The position numbers and the translations under genes were made by a program. Shown in pieces: positions 17,497 to 26,456 of a stretch of DNA of 64,000 bases. The notes under the pieces are model-generated. The model saw nothing but the letters and a program-made list of their open reading frames with translations, was not told where the DNA came from and made no database searches. The number at the start of each line of letters is the position of its first letter. The stretch's first letter is position 1. Source of the stretch: an uncultured Gemmiger sp. (GTDB taxonomy: Bacteria > Bacillota > Clostridia > Oscillospirales > Ruminococcaceae). The DNA lies in contig CANRCB010000008.1 in NCBI GenBank assembly GCA_947629015.1, forward strand, positions 1-64,000, written 5' to 3'.

Positions 17497-17691
17497 GGTG
17501 GTGTATCAGTGCGGGTACCGGTGCGGGGCCACCGCTGCCCGCCCGTGCGGTGCCCGGCGGGGCCCTGCCGGCGGCCCGCGGCTTTCCGCGGCAGGCGGGG
17601 CAAAGCCGGCCGCACGCCCCTTTGGCACGGCCCAAACGCCGCTCTGGCGGCGCGGTGGCCGTAAAATCGATCGATGATAGGAGGAAACCGT

Positions 17692-18678
17692 ATGAGCAAT
17701 TCCGCCGCTTTGGCACCCGATGAGAAAGAATTGCGCGAGCTGGCCCGCAAGCACAACACATGGGGCAAGGCGCTGCGGCAGCACTACTGGCTGTACATCA
17801 TGCTGGTACCCGGTGTGGTGTGGATGCTGGTGTTCTGCTACCTGCCCATGGGCGGCCTGGTCATGGCGTTCGAGAACTTCAGCCCCTACGCCGGCACCAG
17901 CATCGTGGACTGCCTGATCAAAAGCCCGAAGGTCGGCTTTGACAACTTCAAGCTGCTGTTCACCGGCACGGACTTTTTTGACCTGCTGCGCAACACGCTG
18001 GCCATCTCCATCGCCAACCTGCTGATCGCCTTCCCGGCGCCCATCATCCTGGCCCTGATCCTCAACGAGCTGCGCTGTATGTGGTTCAAGCGCCTGTCCC
18101 AGACGTTTGTCTACATCCCGCACTTTGTCTCGCTGGTCATCGTGGCCACCCTGACCTTCCAGCTCTTCAGCACCACCGAGGGCGTTGTGTACAACTTCCT
18201 CGCGCAGATCATGGGCGGCAAAGGCCCCGATGTTTTGTCGGACCCCAACCTGTTCGTGGCGCTGATCGTGGGCCAGAACATCTGGAAGGAGACCGGCTAC
18301 GGCACCATCATCTACCTGTCGGCCCTGTCCGGTGTCGACACCGAGCTGTATGAGGCCGCCAAGATCGACGGCGCCGGCCGCTGGAACCTGATGTGGCACG
18401 TCACGCTGCCCTCCATCCGCGGCACCATCGTCATCATGCTCATCATGAAGGTCGGCGCGCTGCTGAACACCGGCTACGAGCAGATCTTCCTGATGCAGAA
18501 CTCGATGAACCGCAAGGTGGCCGAGGTGTTCGACACCTACGTCTACACGCGCGGCGTCTCGCAGGGGCAATACTCCCTGGCCACCACCGCCGGCCTGTTC
18601 AAGAGCATCGTCAGCCTGATCATGGTCCTGAGCGCCGACCGCGTCGCCAAAGCCCTTGGCGAGAGCGGCCTGTACTGA
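17692..18678 (+). CDS. CUT1 ABC transporter permease (LplB/YtcP type)
   Basis: The 328-residue permease has a charged N-terminal extension, six membrane segments and an EAA loop (ELYEAAKIDGAGR). TAGGAGGAAA sits upstream of the ATG. It resembles the permeases of B. subtilis YtcP/LplB and YesP, which serve pectin oligosaccharides. Being followed by a second permease, a binding protein and a PL11 lyase, it probably imports rhamnogalacturonan fragments. Confidence 0.9.
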   Translation: MSNSAALAPDEKELRELARKHNTWGKALRQHYWLYIMLVPGVVWMLVFCYLPMGGLVMAFENFSPYAGTSIVDCLIKSPKVGFDNFKLLFTGTDFFDLLRNTLAISIANLLIAFPAPIILALILNELRCMWFKRLSQTFVYIPHFVSLVIVATLTFQLFSTTEGVVYNFLAQIMGGKGPDVLSDPNLFVALIVGQNIWKETGYGTIIYLSALSGVDTELYEAAKIDGAGRWNLMWHVTLPSIRGTIVIMLIMKVGALLNTGYEQIFLMQNSMNRKVAEVFDTYVYTRGVSQGQYSLATTAGLFKSIVSLIMVLSADRVAKALGESGLY

Positions 18679-18693
18679 TAGGAGGTGCCAGAC

Positions 18694-19629
18694 ATGCCTG
18701 CTGTGACCAAAACCAACAACCCTGAGCACATCAAGGCCACCGGCGCGTTCGACAAACGCTCCCCCGGCGACCAGGTCGTCCAGGTGATCTTGTACATCTT
18801 TGTGGCGGCGTGCGCGCTGCTGTGCGTGCTGCCCTTCCTGTACGTGTTCGGCGCGTCCTTCGCCACCGAGCGCGAGATCCTGGAACGCCCGTTCTTCATC
18901 ATCCCGCATGAGTGGTCCTTCAACGCCTATGTGTACATCGCGCGTGACGGCTCGGTCTTCAACGGCCTGAAAAACTCCGTCATCGTCACCGTCGTCGGCA
19001 CGCTCATCAATATGTTCGTGTCCTGCACGATGGCGTACCCGCTGTCCCGCCCGTACCTGAAGGGGCGCAACTTCTTCATGAACATGGTCATCGTGATCAT
19101 GCTGTTCGGCGGCGGCATGGTGCCCAGCTACCTGCTGATCGCCAACATTCTGAACCTGCGCAACACCTTCTGGGCGCTGTGGCTGCCCGGCGCGATGAGC
19201 GCGTTCAACATGATCATCATCAAAAACTACTTCCAGGGCCTGCCGCTGGAGCTGGAGGAGGCCGCCACCATCGACGGCTCCAACGACCTGCTCACCTTTG
19301 TGCGCATCATCCTGCCGCTGTCCACCCCGGTGCTGGCGTCCGTCTCGCTGTTCTACGCGGTCGGCCACTGGAACGCCTACTTCAACGCCATGATGTACAT
19401 CAACGACCAGTCGATGGAAGTTGTGCAGATCGTGCTGCGGCGCATCATCTTCCTCACCGGCTCCGCCGCCGAGGACACCGGCTTTGACTGGGGTGCCTAC
19501 GGCAGCCCGCCCACCAAGGCGGTGCGCATGGCCACCACCGTGGTCGCCACCATGCCCATCCTGCTCGTGTACCCCTTCATCCAGAAGTTCTTCACGCAGG
19601 GCGTCATGGTCGGCGCGGTCAAGGGTTAA
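18694..19629 (+). CDS. CUT1 ABC transporter permease (second subunit)
   Basis: The 311-residue permease has six membrane segments, an EAA loop (ELEEAATIDGSND) and the terminal MVGAVKG. The ATG at 18694 is favoured because a GTG at 18685 lies inside the GGAGGTG ribosome site. It is 15 bases downstream of its partner. Confidence 0.9.
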   Translation: MPAVTKTNNPEHIKATGAFDKRSPGDQVVQVILYIFVAACALLCVLPFLYVFGASFATEREILERPFFIIPHEWSFNAYVYIARDGSVFNGLKNSVIVTVVGTLINMFVSCTMAYPLSRPYLKGRNFFMNMVIVIMLFGGGMVPSYLLIANILNLRNTFWALWLPGAMSAFNMIIIKNYFQGLPLELEEAATIDGSNDLLTFVRIILPLSTPVLASVSLFYAVGHWNAYFNAMMYINDQSMEVVQIVLRRIIFLTGSAAEDTGFDWGAYGSPPTKAVRMATTVVATMPILLVYPFIQKFFTQGVMVGAVKG

Positions 19630-19700
19630 AAGCCCGCAACCCCTTTTTGGCTCCGACAGTTATGGAGTTAGCTGTTTGAACAATACTAAGGAGGCACACA

Positions 19701-21329
19701 ATGAAAAAAGCACTTTCCCTGATCCTGGCGCTGGCCATGGTCACGAGCCTGCTGGCCGCCTGCGGCGGTTCCGGCACCTCGTCCGGCGGCGCCGCGGCAC
19801 CGTCCGGTGCCAGCACCCCGGCCAGCACCCCCGCCGAGGGCGGTGATGCTGAACAGGGCCCGACCAGCAGCCTCGGCATGTCCGACTCGGGCTATCCGCT
19901 CATCTCCTTCATGGTCCCGTCCTACTTCGGCGGCGAGCTGGTGGACACCCGCGACGGGTTCCCCGCCATCCGCGAAGCGTATGAGAAGGCCATCGGCGTG
20001 AGCGTGGCGTGGCAGCCCATGGCCAGCGACGCCTACGGCGACACCTTTGGCCTGACCCTGATGGACCGCGCCAATATGCCCATGGTCCTGGCGGCCACCG
20101 GCTCCATCACCGGCACCGTCATCCAGGCCGCCCAGCAGGGCGCGTTCTGGGACCTCAAGCCCTTCCTGGACAGCGGCGACTACCCCTACCTGTCCCAGGC
20201 CCCGCAGGACGTCTATGACATCCTCACCGTCAACGGCCAGATCATCGGCATCCCCAAGCTGCGCAACACCGGCCGCTACGGCCTGAGCTACCGGCAGGAC
20301 TGGGCGGAGGCCGTCGGCGTGACCGAGACCCCCGACACCCCCGAGGAAGTCTATGACCTGCTCGACAAGTTCACCCACAATGACCCCGACGGCAACGGCA
20401 AGGACGACACCTACGGCCTGGAGGCCGTCGGTGAGTACACCGGCTGGATGGACATCATCCTGACCTGGTTCGGCTGCGGCTACGGCTGGGTCGAGAAGGA
20501 CGGCGACCTCGTCCCCGTCTTTGAGACCGAAGAGTACAAGACCGCCGTCGATTGGCTGAAGAAGTGCTATGACGAAGGCATCATCCGCTCCGACTTCATC
20601 ACCGTGCCCACCAGCGAGTGGGGCCAGAAGGTGCAGAGCGGCGAGGCCGGCGCCATCGTCGACTGCCTGGACAGCGCCGGCCGCCGTGCGTGGCTGTCCT
20701 TCCAGCAGAACGACATCAAGAGCGTTGTCAACCCCGATGAGTATGCCAGCATGAACCTTGTCGGCCCGGTCGGCGGCCACACCGCTGCCGTGCAGGTCTA
20801 CAACGGCTACTTCCTCATCACCAAGGACGGCGCCAAGACCGAGGACGACGTCAAGAACTGCCTGAAGTTCCTTGACCAGATGAACAGCGTCGAGATGCGC
20901 GCCCTGGCCGACTACGGCATCGAGGGCGTCACCTACGAGATCGACGAGACCGGCGCCGCCATCATGCATGAGGACCTCGAGCAGGCCAGCTACCCGCAGC
21001 AGGGCCTGAACCAGGCTGTTGCGTACATCCCGTACAACCTCGAAGGCGCCATCGGCGGCGCGCAGACCGAGCCCTATGTCGCCTGCACCGAGGCCATGGA
21101 GCGCAGCGCTGCGGTGGCCGTGTTCAACCCCGCCGAGGCGTACCTGAGCATGTCCGAGACCAACATCAACAACGGCACCATCCTCACCCAGACCATCAAC
21201 GACGCCCGCACCCAGTACATCACCGGCGCCATTGACTGGGACGGCTTCCAGAAGGCTGTCCAGACCTGGGAAGGCCAGGGCGGCGCTGCCGTTAAGGAAG
21301 AGGTCAACGAGCTTTACCACGCCGGCTGA
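19701..21329 (+). CDS. Solute-binding lipoprotein for the second ABC transporter
   Basis: The 542-residue protein has a signal peptide with a LLAAC lipobox (Cys at about 21). A Ser/Thr/Pro/Ala-rich tether (to about residue 50) and a family-1 binding fold of the YtcQ/LplA size follow. Ribosome site AAGGAGG. It should capture rhamnogalacturonan-derived oligosaccharides outside the membrane; the specificity is inferred from the lyase directly downstream. Confidence 0.9.
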   Translation: MKKALSLILALAMVTSLLAACGGSGTSSGGAAAPSGASTPASTPAEGGDAEQGPTSSLGMSDSGYPLISFMVPSYFGGELVDTRDGFPAIREAYEKAIGVSVAWQPMASDAYGDTFGLTLMDRANMPMVLAATGSITGTVIQAAQQGAFWDLKPFLDSGDYPYLSQAPQDVYDILTVNGQIIGIPKLRNTGRYGLSYRQDWAEAVGVTETPDTPEEVYDLLDKFTHNDPDGNGKDDTYGLEAVGEYTGWMDIILTWFGCGYGWVEKDGDLVPVFETEEYKTAVDWLKKCYDEGIIRSDFITVPTSEWGQKVQSGEAGAIVDCLDSAGRRAWLSFQQNDIKSVVNPDEYASMNLVGPVGGHTAAVQVYNGYFLITKDGAKTEDDVKNCLKFLDQMNSVEMRALADYGIEGVTYEIDETGAAIMHEDLEQASYPQQGLNQAVAYIPYNLEGAIGGAQTEPYVACTEAMERSAAVAVFNPAEAYLSMSETNINNGTILTQTINDARTQYITGAIDWDGFQKAVQTWEGQGGAAVKEEVNELYHAG

Positions 21330-21372
21330 TGACCACCGGCACCAAAGCAACCGATAACTGACCGGATCACAA

Positions 21373-21479
21373 GGGGGCGCCGCGAACGCTGCACAGCGCT
21401 CGCGGCGCCCCTGCATTGGTCCAGTGCCGGCCCCGCCGGCAAAGGGAGCGCGCGGCCTGCCGCGCAGGCCGCGCGCTCC
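21373..21479 (+). promoter_or_regulatory. Two strong hairpins between binding-protein and lyase genes
   Basis: Stem 1 pairs GGGGCGCCGCGA (from 21374) with TCGCGGCGCCCC (21400-21411). Stem 2 pairs GGAGCGCGCGGCCTGC (21445-21460) with its complement at 21464-21479. Neither has a T-run, so they look more like processing or stabilising stems, or a leaky terminator, than a hard stop. Confidence 0.6.
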
Positions 21480-21520
21480 GTCTGCCGGGGTATGCCGGCA
21501 GCCTTGGAAGGAGGCCCGCT

Positions 21521-24500
21521 ATGCAAAAGGAACTGCCCATCCGCCTGGAGGGGCTGGCGCACGACGGCGTGACCGCGGTGTGGGACCGCGTGCCCGGTGC
21601 GCACAGCTACCGTGTTTTGTGGTCCGACCGCAGCACAGCGGCGCAGTACTATAAGCCCCTGCCCGCCGTCACCGAGCCGCGCTGCCGCTTCCCGCGCGCG
21701 CTGAACATCCCCTATTACCTGAGGGTGCAGGCCCTGGACGGGGCCGGCGCCGTTATCGCCGAGGGCGGGCCGGTGCGCACGCCGGTGGCCGACGCGCCGC
21801 GCCCCCAGCTGGAGGCGCTGGGCCGGGGCCTTGTGGCGGTGTGCACGGGCGGCGGCGTGTTTTTGAGCTGGCGCCTGCTGCGCAGCGAGGTCAACGGCTA
21901 TACCGACACCGGCCTGGCGGGGGCGGATTTCGTCGTGTACAAAAACGGCGCCCCCCTTGCCACCGTGGCCGACCGCACCAGCTACCGTGACGCACAGGGC
22001 ACCGCGGCGGATACCTACGCGGTGGCGGCCGTGTACGCGGGTGTGGAGCAGCCGCCCTGCCGCGCGGTGGCGCCCTGGGCACAGGACTACATCGACCTGC
22101 CGCTGCAGCGCCCGGCGGACGGCGTGACCCCCGCCGGCGAGGCCTACACCTACCACGCCAACGATATGAGCGTGGGTGACGTGGACGGCGACGGCGAGTA
22201 TGAGTTCATCGTCAAGTGGGACCCCAGCAACTCCAAAGACGTGAGCCAGCGCGGCTACACCGGCCGCTGCATCCTGGACTGCTACCGCCTGGACGGCACG
22301 CTGCTGTGGCGGCTGGACATGGGCCCCAACATCCGCGCCGGGGCGCACTACACCCAGTTCATGGTGTATGATTTCAACGGCGACGGCCGGGCCGAGATGG
22401 CCCTCAAGACCGCGCCCGGCACCTGCATGACCCGCTTTGCCCCCGACGGCAGCGTGCTGAGCCGCCGTTTCGTCACCATGCCGCAGGCGGACATCGAGGC
22501 CGGCTATTCCCACGGCGACGACTACGTCTGCACGGCACAGGAATACCGCGAACACCTCATCGATATGTTTGCCGGCTGGCACCTCCACCCCGAGGTGGCG
22601 GCGGGGCACTGGCCCGCCACGCTGGAGGAATGCTTCGGCATCCCGCAGCGGTTCGAGTACCCGCTGGCCCGGCAGGACGCCGAACAGCTGGCGGACTACT
22701 TTATCCGGGAATGGGCGCCGCAGCGCGACCCCAAAAACCGCCTGTGGGAGTTCGAGGGGTTTATCTACCGCGGCCCCGAATACCTGACCATGTTCGACGG
22801 CATGGGCCGTGAGCTGGACACCATCCCCTACAAGCCCGCCCGCACCGACGACGGCCTGCTCTGGGGCGATTACGCGTGGCGGCGCATCGAGCCCTGCAAC
22901 CGCGTGGACCGTTTCCTCGCGGGCGTGGCCTACCTGGACGGGGAGCGCCCCTATCTCATCGCCTGCCGCGGGTACTATACCCGCGCCTGCGTGGTGGCGT
23001 ATGATTTCTTTGCCAACAAATTCCACGAGGTGTGGTGCTGCGACACCGGCTTTGTGCGCATGGACAACCCCTTCAACGCCGTGAAAAAGGCCGACGCCGG
23101 CACCGACCCGCACTGCGGCGCGCTGGCCGGGCAGGGCAACCACAGCATCTCGGCCGCCGACATCGACGGCGACGGCCGCATGGAGATCGTGTACGGCGCC
23201 GCGGCGGTGGACCATGACGGCAGCGTACTCTACTCCGCCCGCGGCACCCTGCCGGACGGACGCGATGCCAAGCTGGGGCACGGCGATTCCATGCACGTGG
23301 CGGACATCGACCCCGACCGCCCCGGCTTTGAGATCTTCAACGTCTTTGAGGAAGGCAAGGCGGCCCCCTACGGCTACGCCCTGCGCGATGCCGAGACTGG
23401 CGGCGTCTATTTCGGCGAGTATTTCGAGGGGGATCTCGGCCGCTGCATGGTGGGCGACATCGTGGACGGTGTGCGCGGGCTGCAGGTCTGGGTCAACGAC
23501 GTGATGGACTGCAAGGGCAACCCGCTGGACGTGCCGGCCCCCTCCACCAATATGCGCATCTATTGGGCGGGCGACCTGACCACCCAGTTCACCGACGGGC
23601 CGGACTATCTGGGCGAGCACGCCGAAAACCGGCAGATCGGCCGCGTGTGCGATGTGCGCCGCGGCACGCTGCTGGAGCCCCAGGGCACCGCCACCAACAA
23701 CGGCACCAAGGCCAACCCCTGCCTTGTGGCGGATATCTTTGGCGACTGGCGCGAGGAGCTGCTGCTGCGCCTTGCCGATGACAGCGCCATCCGCATCTAC
23801 ACCGCCACCGACGACGCGCCGCACAAGCTGTACACCCTCATGCAGGACCCGCAGTACCGCTGCGGCGTGGCGTGGCAGAACAACTGCTACAACCAGCCGG
23901 TGTACCCGTCGTTCTACTATGCCAGCGATATGAACTTTGCCGACGTGCTGCGCGCGCAGGCCGCCCGCCCGGTGCTGTACCTGGCGGGGGATTCCACCAT
24001 GCAGACCTATGCGGAGCCTGCCCCCGGCGGGCAGTGGGGCTGGGGGCAGGCGCTGGCGGCACAGGCGTGCGGCGGCGCGCTTTGCACCGAGGCCCGCCGC
24101 CCCGGCTGCCCCTACCCGCAGCAGCGGCGCTATCTGCTGCCGGAGCTCATCATCGACAACTGCGCCATCGGCGCGCGCAGCAGCCGCACCTTCCTCGAGG
24201 AGGGCCGCCTGCAGGACATCGCGCGGCAGCTCGCCTGCGGGGACTTCCTGGCCGTGCAGTTCGGCCACAACGACGCCGACCCCACCCACCCCGAGCGCGG
24301 CACCACGCCGGAAGCCTTTGCCGGCTGCCTGCGGCAGTACGCGCAGGCGGCGGCGGAAAAAGGCGCGCAGCTGCTCCTCGTCACGCCCATCCCCACGCTG
24401 CACGGCGAAGCCGCCCCCGCCCACACCGCCGCCATGCGGCAGTTCGCGGCGGCCGAGGGCCTGCCCTGCCTCGACCTTGGCGCGGCGATGGCGGCGGTGT

Positions 24501-24679
24501 GCGCCCAGATGGGCCCGCGCCGCAGCGCCGCGCTGTACCAGCCGGACGGCGTGCACCTCACCCGCGCGGGCGCGCAGACGGCGGCGGCCGTGTTCGCCCG
24601 GCTTCTGCGCGGCAGCCGGGATGCGCGCCTGCGCTACCTGCGCACCGTCTTTGGCGGCCGCGGCCCCGGCGAGGCCTGA
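21521..24679 (+). CDS. Fused rhamnogalacturonan lyase (PL11) and SGNH acetylesterase (CE12)
   Basis: The 1052-residue protein begins with a fibronectin-III-like region (about 1-95). A PL11 rhamnogalacturonan lyase follows (about 100-810) with its calcium-binding loops DVDGDG (220-225) and DFNGDG (284-289), and later DIDGDG. The last 230 residues are an SGNH esterase of the CE12 type: GDST with Ser825, GHND near 915-918, and DGVH with Asp1009 and His1012. It would cleave the rhamnogalacturonan backbone by beta-elimination and remove acetyl groups in one polypeptide. No signal peptide is present, so it should act on imported oligosaccharides. In B. subtilis the equivalent activities are separate proteins (YesW/YesX and YesT/YesY). 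Confidence 0.88.
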   Translation: MQKELPIRLEGLAHDGVTAVWDRVPGAHSYRVLWSDRSTAAQYYKPLPAVTEPRCRFPRALNIPYYLRVQALDGAGAVIAEGGPVRTPVADAPRPQLEALGRGLVAVCTGGGVFLSWRLLRSEVNGYTDTGLAGADFVVYKNGAPLATVADRTSYRDAQGTAADTYAVAAVYAGVEQPPCRAVAPWAQDYIDLPLQRPADGVTPAGEAYTYHANDMSVGDVDGDGEYEFIVKWDPSNSKDVSQRGYTGRCILDCYRLDGTLLWRLDMGPNIRAGAHYTQFMVYDFNGDGRAEMALKTAPGTCMTRFAPDGSVLSRRFVTMPQADIEAGYSHGDDYVCTAQEYREHLIDMFAGWHLHPEVAAGHWPATLEECFGIPQRFEYPLARQDAEQLADYFIREWAPQRDPKNRLWEFEGFIYRGPEYLTMFDGMGRELDTIPYKPARTDDGLLWGDYAWRRIEPCNRVDRFLAGVAYLDGERPYLIACRGYYTRACVVAYDFFANKFHEVWCCDTGFVRMDNPFNAVKKADAGTDPHCGALAGQGNHSISAADIDGDGRMEIVYGAAAVDHDGSVLYSARGTLPDGRDAKLGHGDSMHVADIDPDRPGFEIFNVFEEGKAAPYGYALRDAETGGVYFGEYFEGDLGRCMVGDIVDGVRGLQVWVNDVMDCKGNPLDVPAPSTNMRIYWAGDLTTQFTDGPDYLGEHAENRQIGRVCDVRRGTLLEPQGTATNNGTKANPCLVADIFGDWREELLLRLADDSAIRIYTATDDAPHKLYTLMQDPQYRCGVAWQNNCYNQPVYPSFYYASDMNFADVLRAQAARPVLYLAGDSTMQTYAEPAPGGQWGWGQALAAQACGGALCTEARRPGCPYPQQRRYLLPELIIDNCAIGARSSRTFLEEGRLQDIARQLACGDFLAVQFGHNDADPTHPERGTTPEAFAGCLRQYAQAAAEKGAQLLLVTPIPTLHGEAAPAHTAAMRQFAAAEGLPCLDLGAAMAAVCAQMGPRRSAALYQPDGVHLTRAGAQTAAAVFARLLRGSRDARLRYLRTVFGGRGPGEA

Positions 24680-24706
24680 CCCCATGCAAAACGGAGGCAC
24701 ACAAAA

Positions 24707-25519
24707 ATGCTTGAACAAACGCTGAAAAACAGTTACATCTGCTTCCCCGGCGGGCGGCACAAGGTGCTGACGATGAGCTATGACGACGGCCGGCAGGAGG
24801 ACCGCCGCCTTGTAGAGCTGTTTGACCGGTACGGCATCCGGGGCACCTTCAACCTCAACGGCGGGATACAGGGCGACGAAAAGCGCATCCCCCAGAGCGA
24901 GTACGCGGCCCTGTACAAAAACCACGAGATCGCCTGCCACACCTACCTGCACCCCACCATCGCCCGCCTCCCGCCCGAGCAGGTGGCGCTGGAGGTCCTG
25001 CGCGACCGCCTTACCCTTGAGCGCGTGACCGGCCGCCCGGTGCGGGGGCTTGCGTACCCCAACGGCTCCTACAGCAGGCAGATCATGGCGCTGCTGCCCG
25101 CGCTGGGCATCCGCTATGCGCGCGTGGTGCCCACCACCGGCAGCTTTGCCATGCCGGAGGACTGGTACGCCTGGGCCGGCACCTGCCACCACAACCAGGA
25201 CCTGCTGCGGCGCGGGAAGGACTTCCTGGCCCTGCACAAGACGCAGTACCTGTACATGATGTACGTCTGGGGCCACAGCTATGAATTTACCGACTATGGC
25301 AACTGGGACGTGATGGAGGATTTCTGCGCCATGATGGCGGGGCATGAGGACATCTGGTACGCCACCAACATCGAGATCGCGGAGTATATGGACGCCGCGC
25401 AGCGCCTGCAGTTCACGGCGGCGGGGGACAAGGTCTACAACCCCTCGGCCTGCACCGTCTGGGTGGAGGCCGGCGGGCAAAAGGCCGCCGTGCCCGGCGG
25501 GCAGCTGGTATCGCTGTAA
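24707..25519 (+). CDS. Polysaccharide deacetylase family protein (CE4)
   Basis: The 270-residue cytoplasmic-looking protein carries CE4 motif 1 (SYDDG, including the catalytic and metal Asp pair) and motif 2 (HTYLH, two metal His). A motif-3-like AYPNGSYS replaces RxxPY, so the substrate may be unusual. It follows the lyase-esterase by 27 bases behind ACGGAGG. It probably removes N- or O-acetyl groups from imported fragments. The operon ends with the hairpin at 25543. Confidence 0.82.
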   Translation: MLEQTLKNSYICFPGGRHKVLTMSYDDGRQEDRRLVELFDRYGIRGTFNLNGGIQGDEKRIPQSEYAALYKNHEIACHTYLHPTIARLPPEQVALEVLRDRLTLERVTGRPVRGLAYPNGSYSRQIMALLPALGIRYARVVPTTGSFAMPEDWYAWAGTCHHNQDLLRRGKDFLALHKTQYLYMMYVWGHSYEFTDYGNWDVMEDFCAMMAGHEDIWYATNIEIAEYMDAAQRLQFTAAGDKVYNPSACTVWVEAGGQKAAVPGGQLVSL

Positions 25520-25542
25520 ACAAGGCTGCTTTTGTGCAAAAA

Positions 25543-25580
25543 CAGGCACGGGGCGGGCCGGACGGCCCGCCCCGTGCCTG
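25543..25580. terminator. Convergent terminator hairpin
   Basis: An 18-bp perfect stem (25543-25560 with 25563-25580) separates the CE4 gene from the convergent partner gene at 25609. A-rich sequence precedes it on the plus strand, giving Ts for the minus direction. Confidence 0.75.
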
Positions 25581-25608
25581 ACGCGGCAAAAGGGCTGTGT
25601 ATTTATTT

Positions 25609-26310
25609 TCAGGCGGGGGGCGCCGCGCCCGCCGTCAGGGCCTGCCAGAACGCCGCCTCGGCGGGGGGCGTTTCGCCCGCGGCGGGCAGGCGGCGGGCCG
25701 CGTACAGGCCCTGTACCGCCTGCGCACCGTCCAAAAACACCGTGCCGTCGTCGGTATAGGCGGGGTAGCGGCCCAGGTCCAGCGCGGCGAGCACCGGGCA
25801 GTCCTGCCAACGGTAGGCAAACGTCTGCCCGCCGCCGTCCAGGGGGGCCAGCAGGTCAAATTCCTGCTGGAGGTGTGCGGGGTCATCCAGCAGCAGCGTG
25901 TAAAAGTTGCCGGCGCTGATGTCCGCCACAAGGCTGGCCCGCGCGCCCATGTCCGCCTCGGCCGAAAACGCGTCGTTGCGGCCAAAGTCCAGCACATAGG
26001 GCACGGCCTGCACCACCACACGCCCGTCGCCGTTGACATCGGCGGCCAGGGGGGCAAGGCCCGTTTCCAGCGCGGCGAGCACCTCGTCCGGCAGGGCCGT
26101 GCGCGTCACGCAGGCGATGCGGATGTCCGCCCTGGGGCGGAAGACGGTATCGTGCAAAACGGCCCCCAGCACAACAAGGCCCGCCGCGCCCAGCGCCACC
26201 CAGGCCCAATGGTAGTGCCACCAGTTCTGCCGCCGCTCCGCCCGCGTGTATTCGCGCGGGGGCGGGGGCGGCGCATAGGTCTCGGTGCTGTGTTTGGTCA
26301 CCCAGGGCAT
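25609..26310 (-). CDS. Single-pass membrane protein, orphan paralogue of 14625
   Basis: The 233-residue protein shares the MPWVTK start, a membrane segment (about 38-56), DVNGDGRV, YRWQDCPVLAALDLG and the WQALTAGAA ending with the 14625 product. Here no DUF624 gene is attached. It has its own minus-strand promoter (26376-26404). Function unknown. Confidence 0.72.
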   Translation of the reverse strand: MPWVTKHSTETYAPPPPPREYTRAERRQNWWHYHWAWVALGAAGLVVLGAVLHDTVFRPRADIRIACVTRTALPDEVLAALETGLAPLAADVNGDGRVVVQAVPYVLDFGRNDAFSAEADMGARASLVADISAGNFYTLLLDDPAHLQQEFDLLAPLDGGGQTFAYRWQDCPVLAALDLGRYPAYTDDGTVFLDGAQAVQGLYAARRLPAAGETPPAEAAFWQALTAGAAPPA

Positions 26311-26353
26311 GAGGCCGGCCTCCCTTCAGGGGTTTGTGCGGCAAAGCCGCGCG

Positions 26354-26404
26354 TTGTCTTTTTATCGTATACCACAGTATACCACAGCCGCCCGGGCGGC
26401 GCAA
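26354..26404. promoter_or_regulatory. Overlapping divergent promoters
   Basis: Plus strand: TTGTCT (26354-26359), 18 bases, TATACC (26378-26383), for the GH106-like gene. Minus strand: TTGCGC (26404-26399), 17 bases, TATACT (26381-26376), for the 25609 gene. The two -10 boxes overlap, so the promoters should compete. Confidence 0.65.
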
Positions 26405-26456
26405 ACGCGGCCGCGTTTGCGCGGTTCCCGGTACCGCAAAACGGAGGTGCGCAGGG

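Noticed and set aside
21314-25810. A 1498-codon open frame opposite the PL11-CE12 and CE4 genes
   Set aside because: Same reason: antisense shadow of genes whose catalytic motifs are intact on the plus strand.
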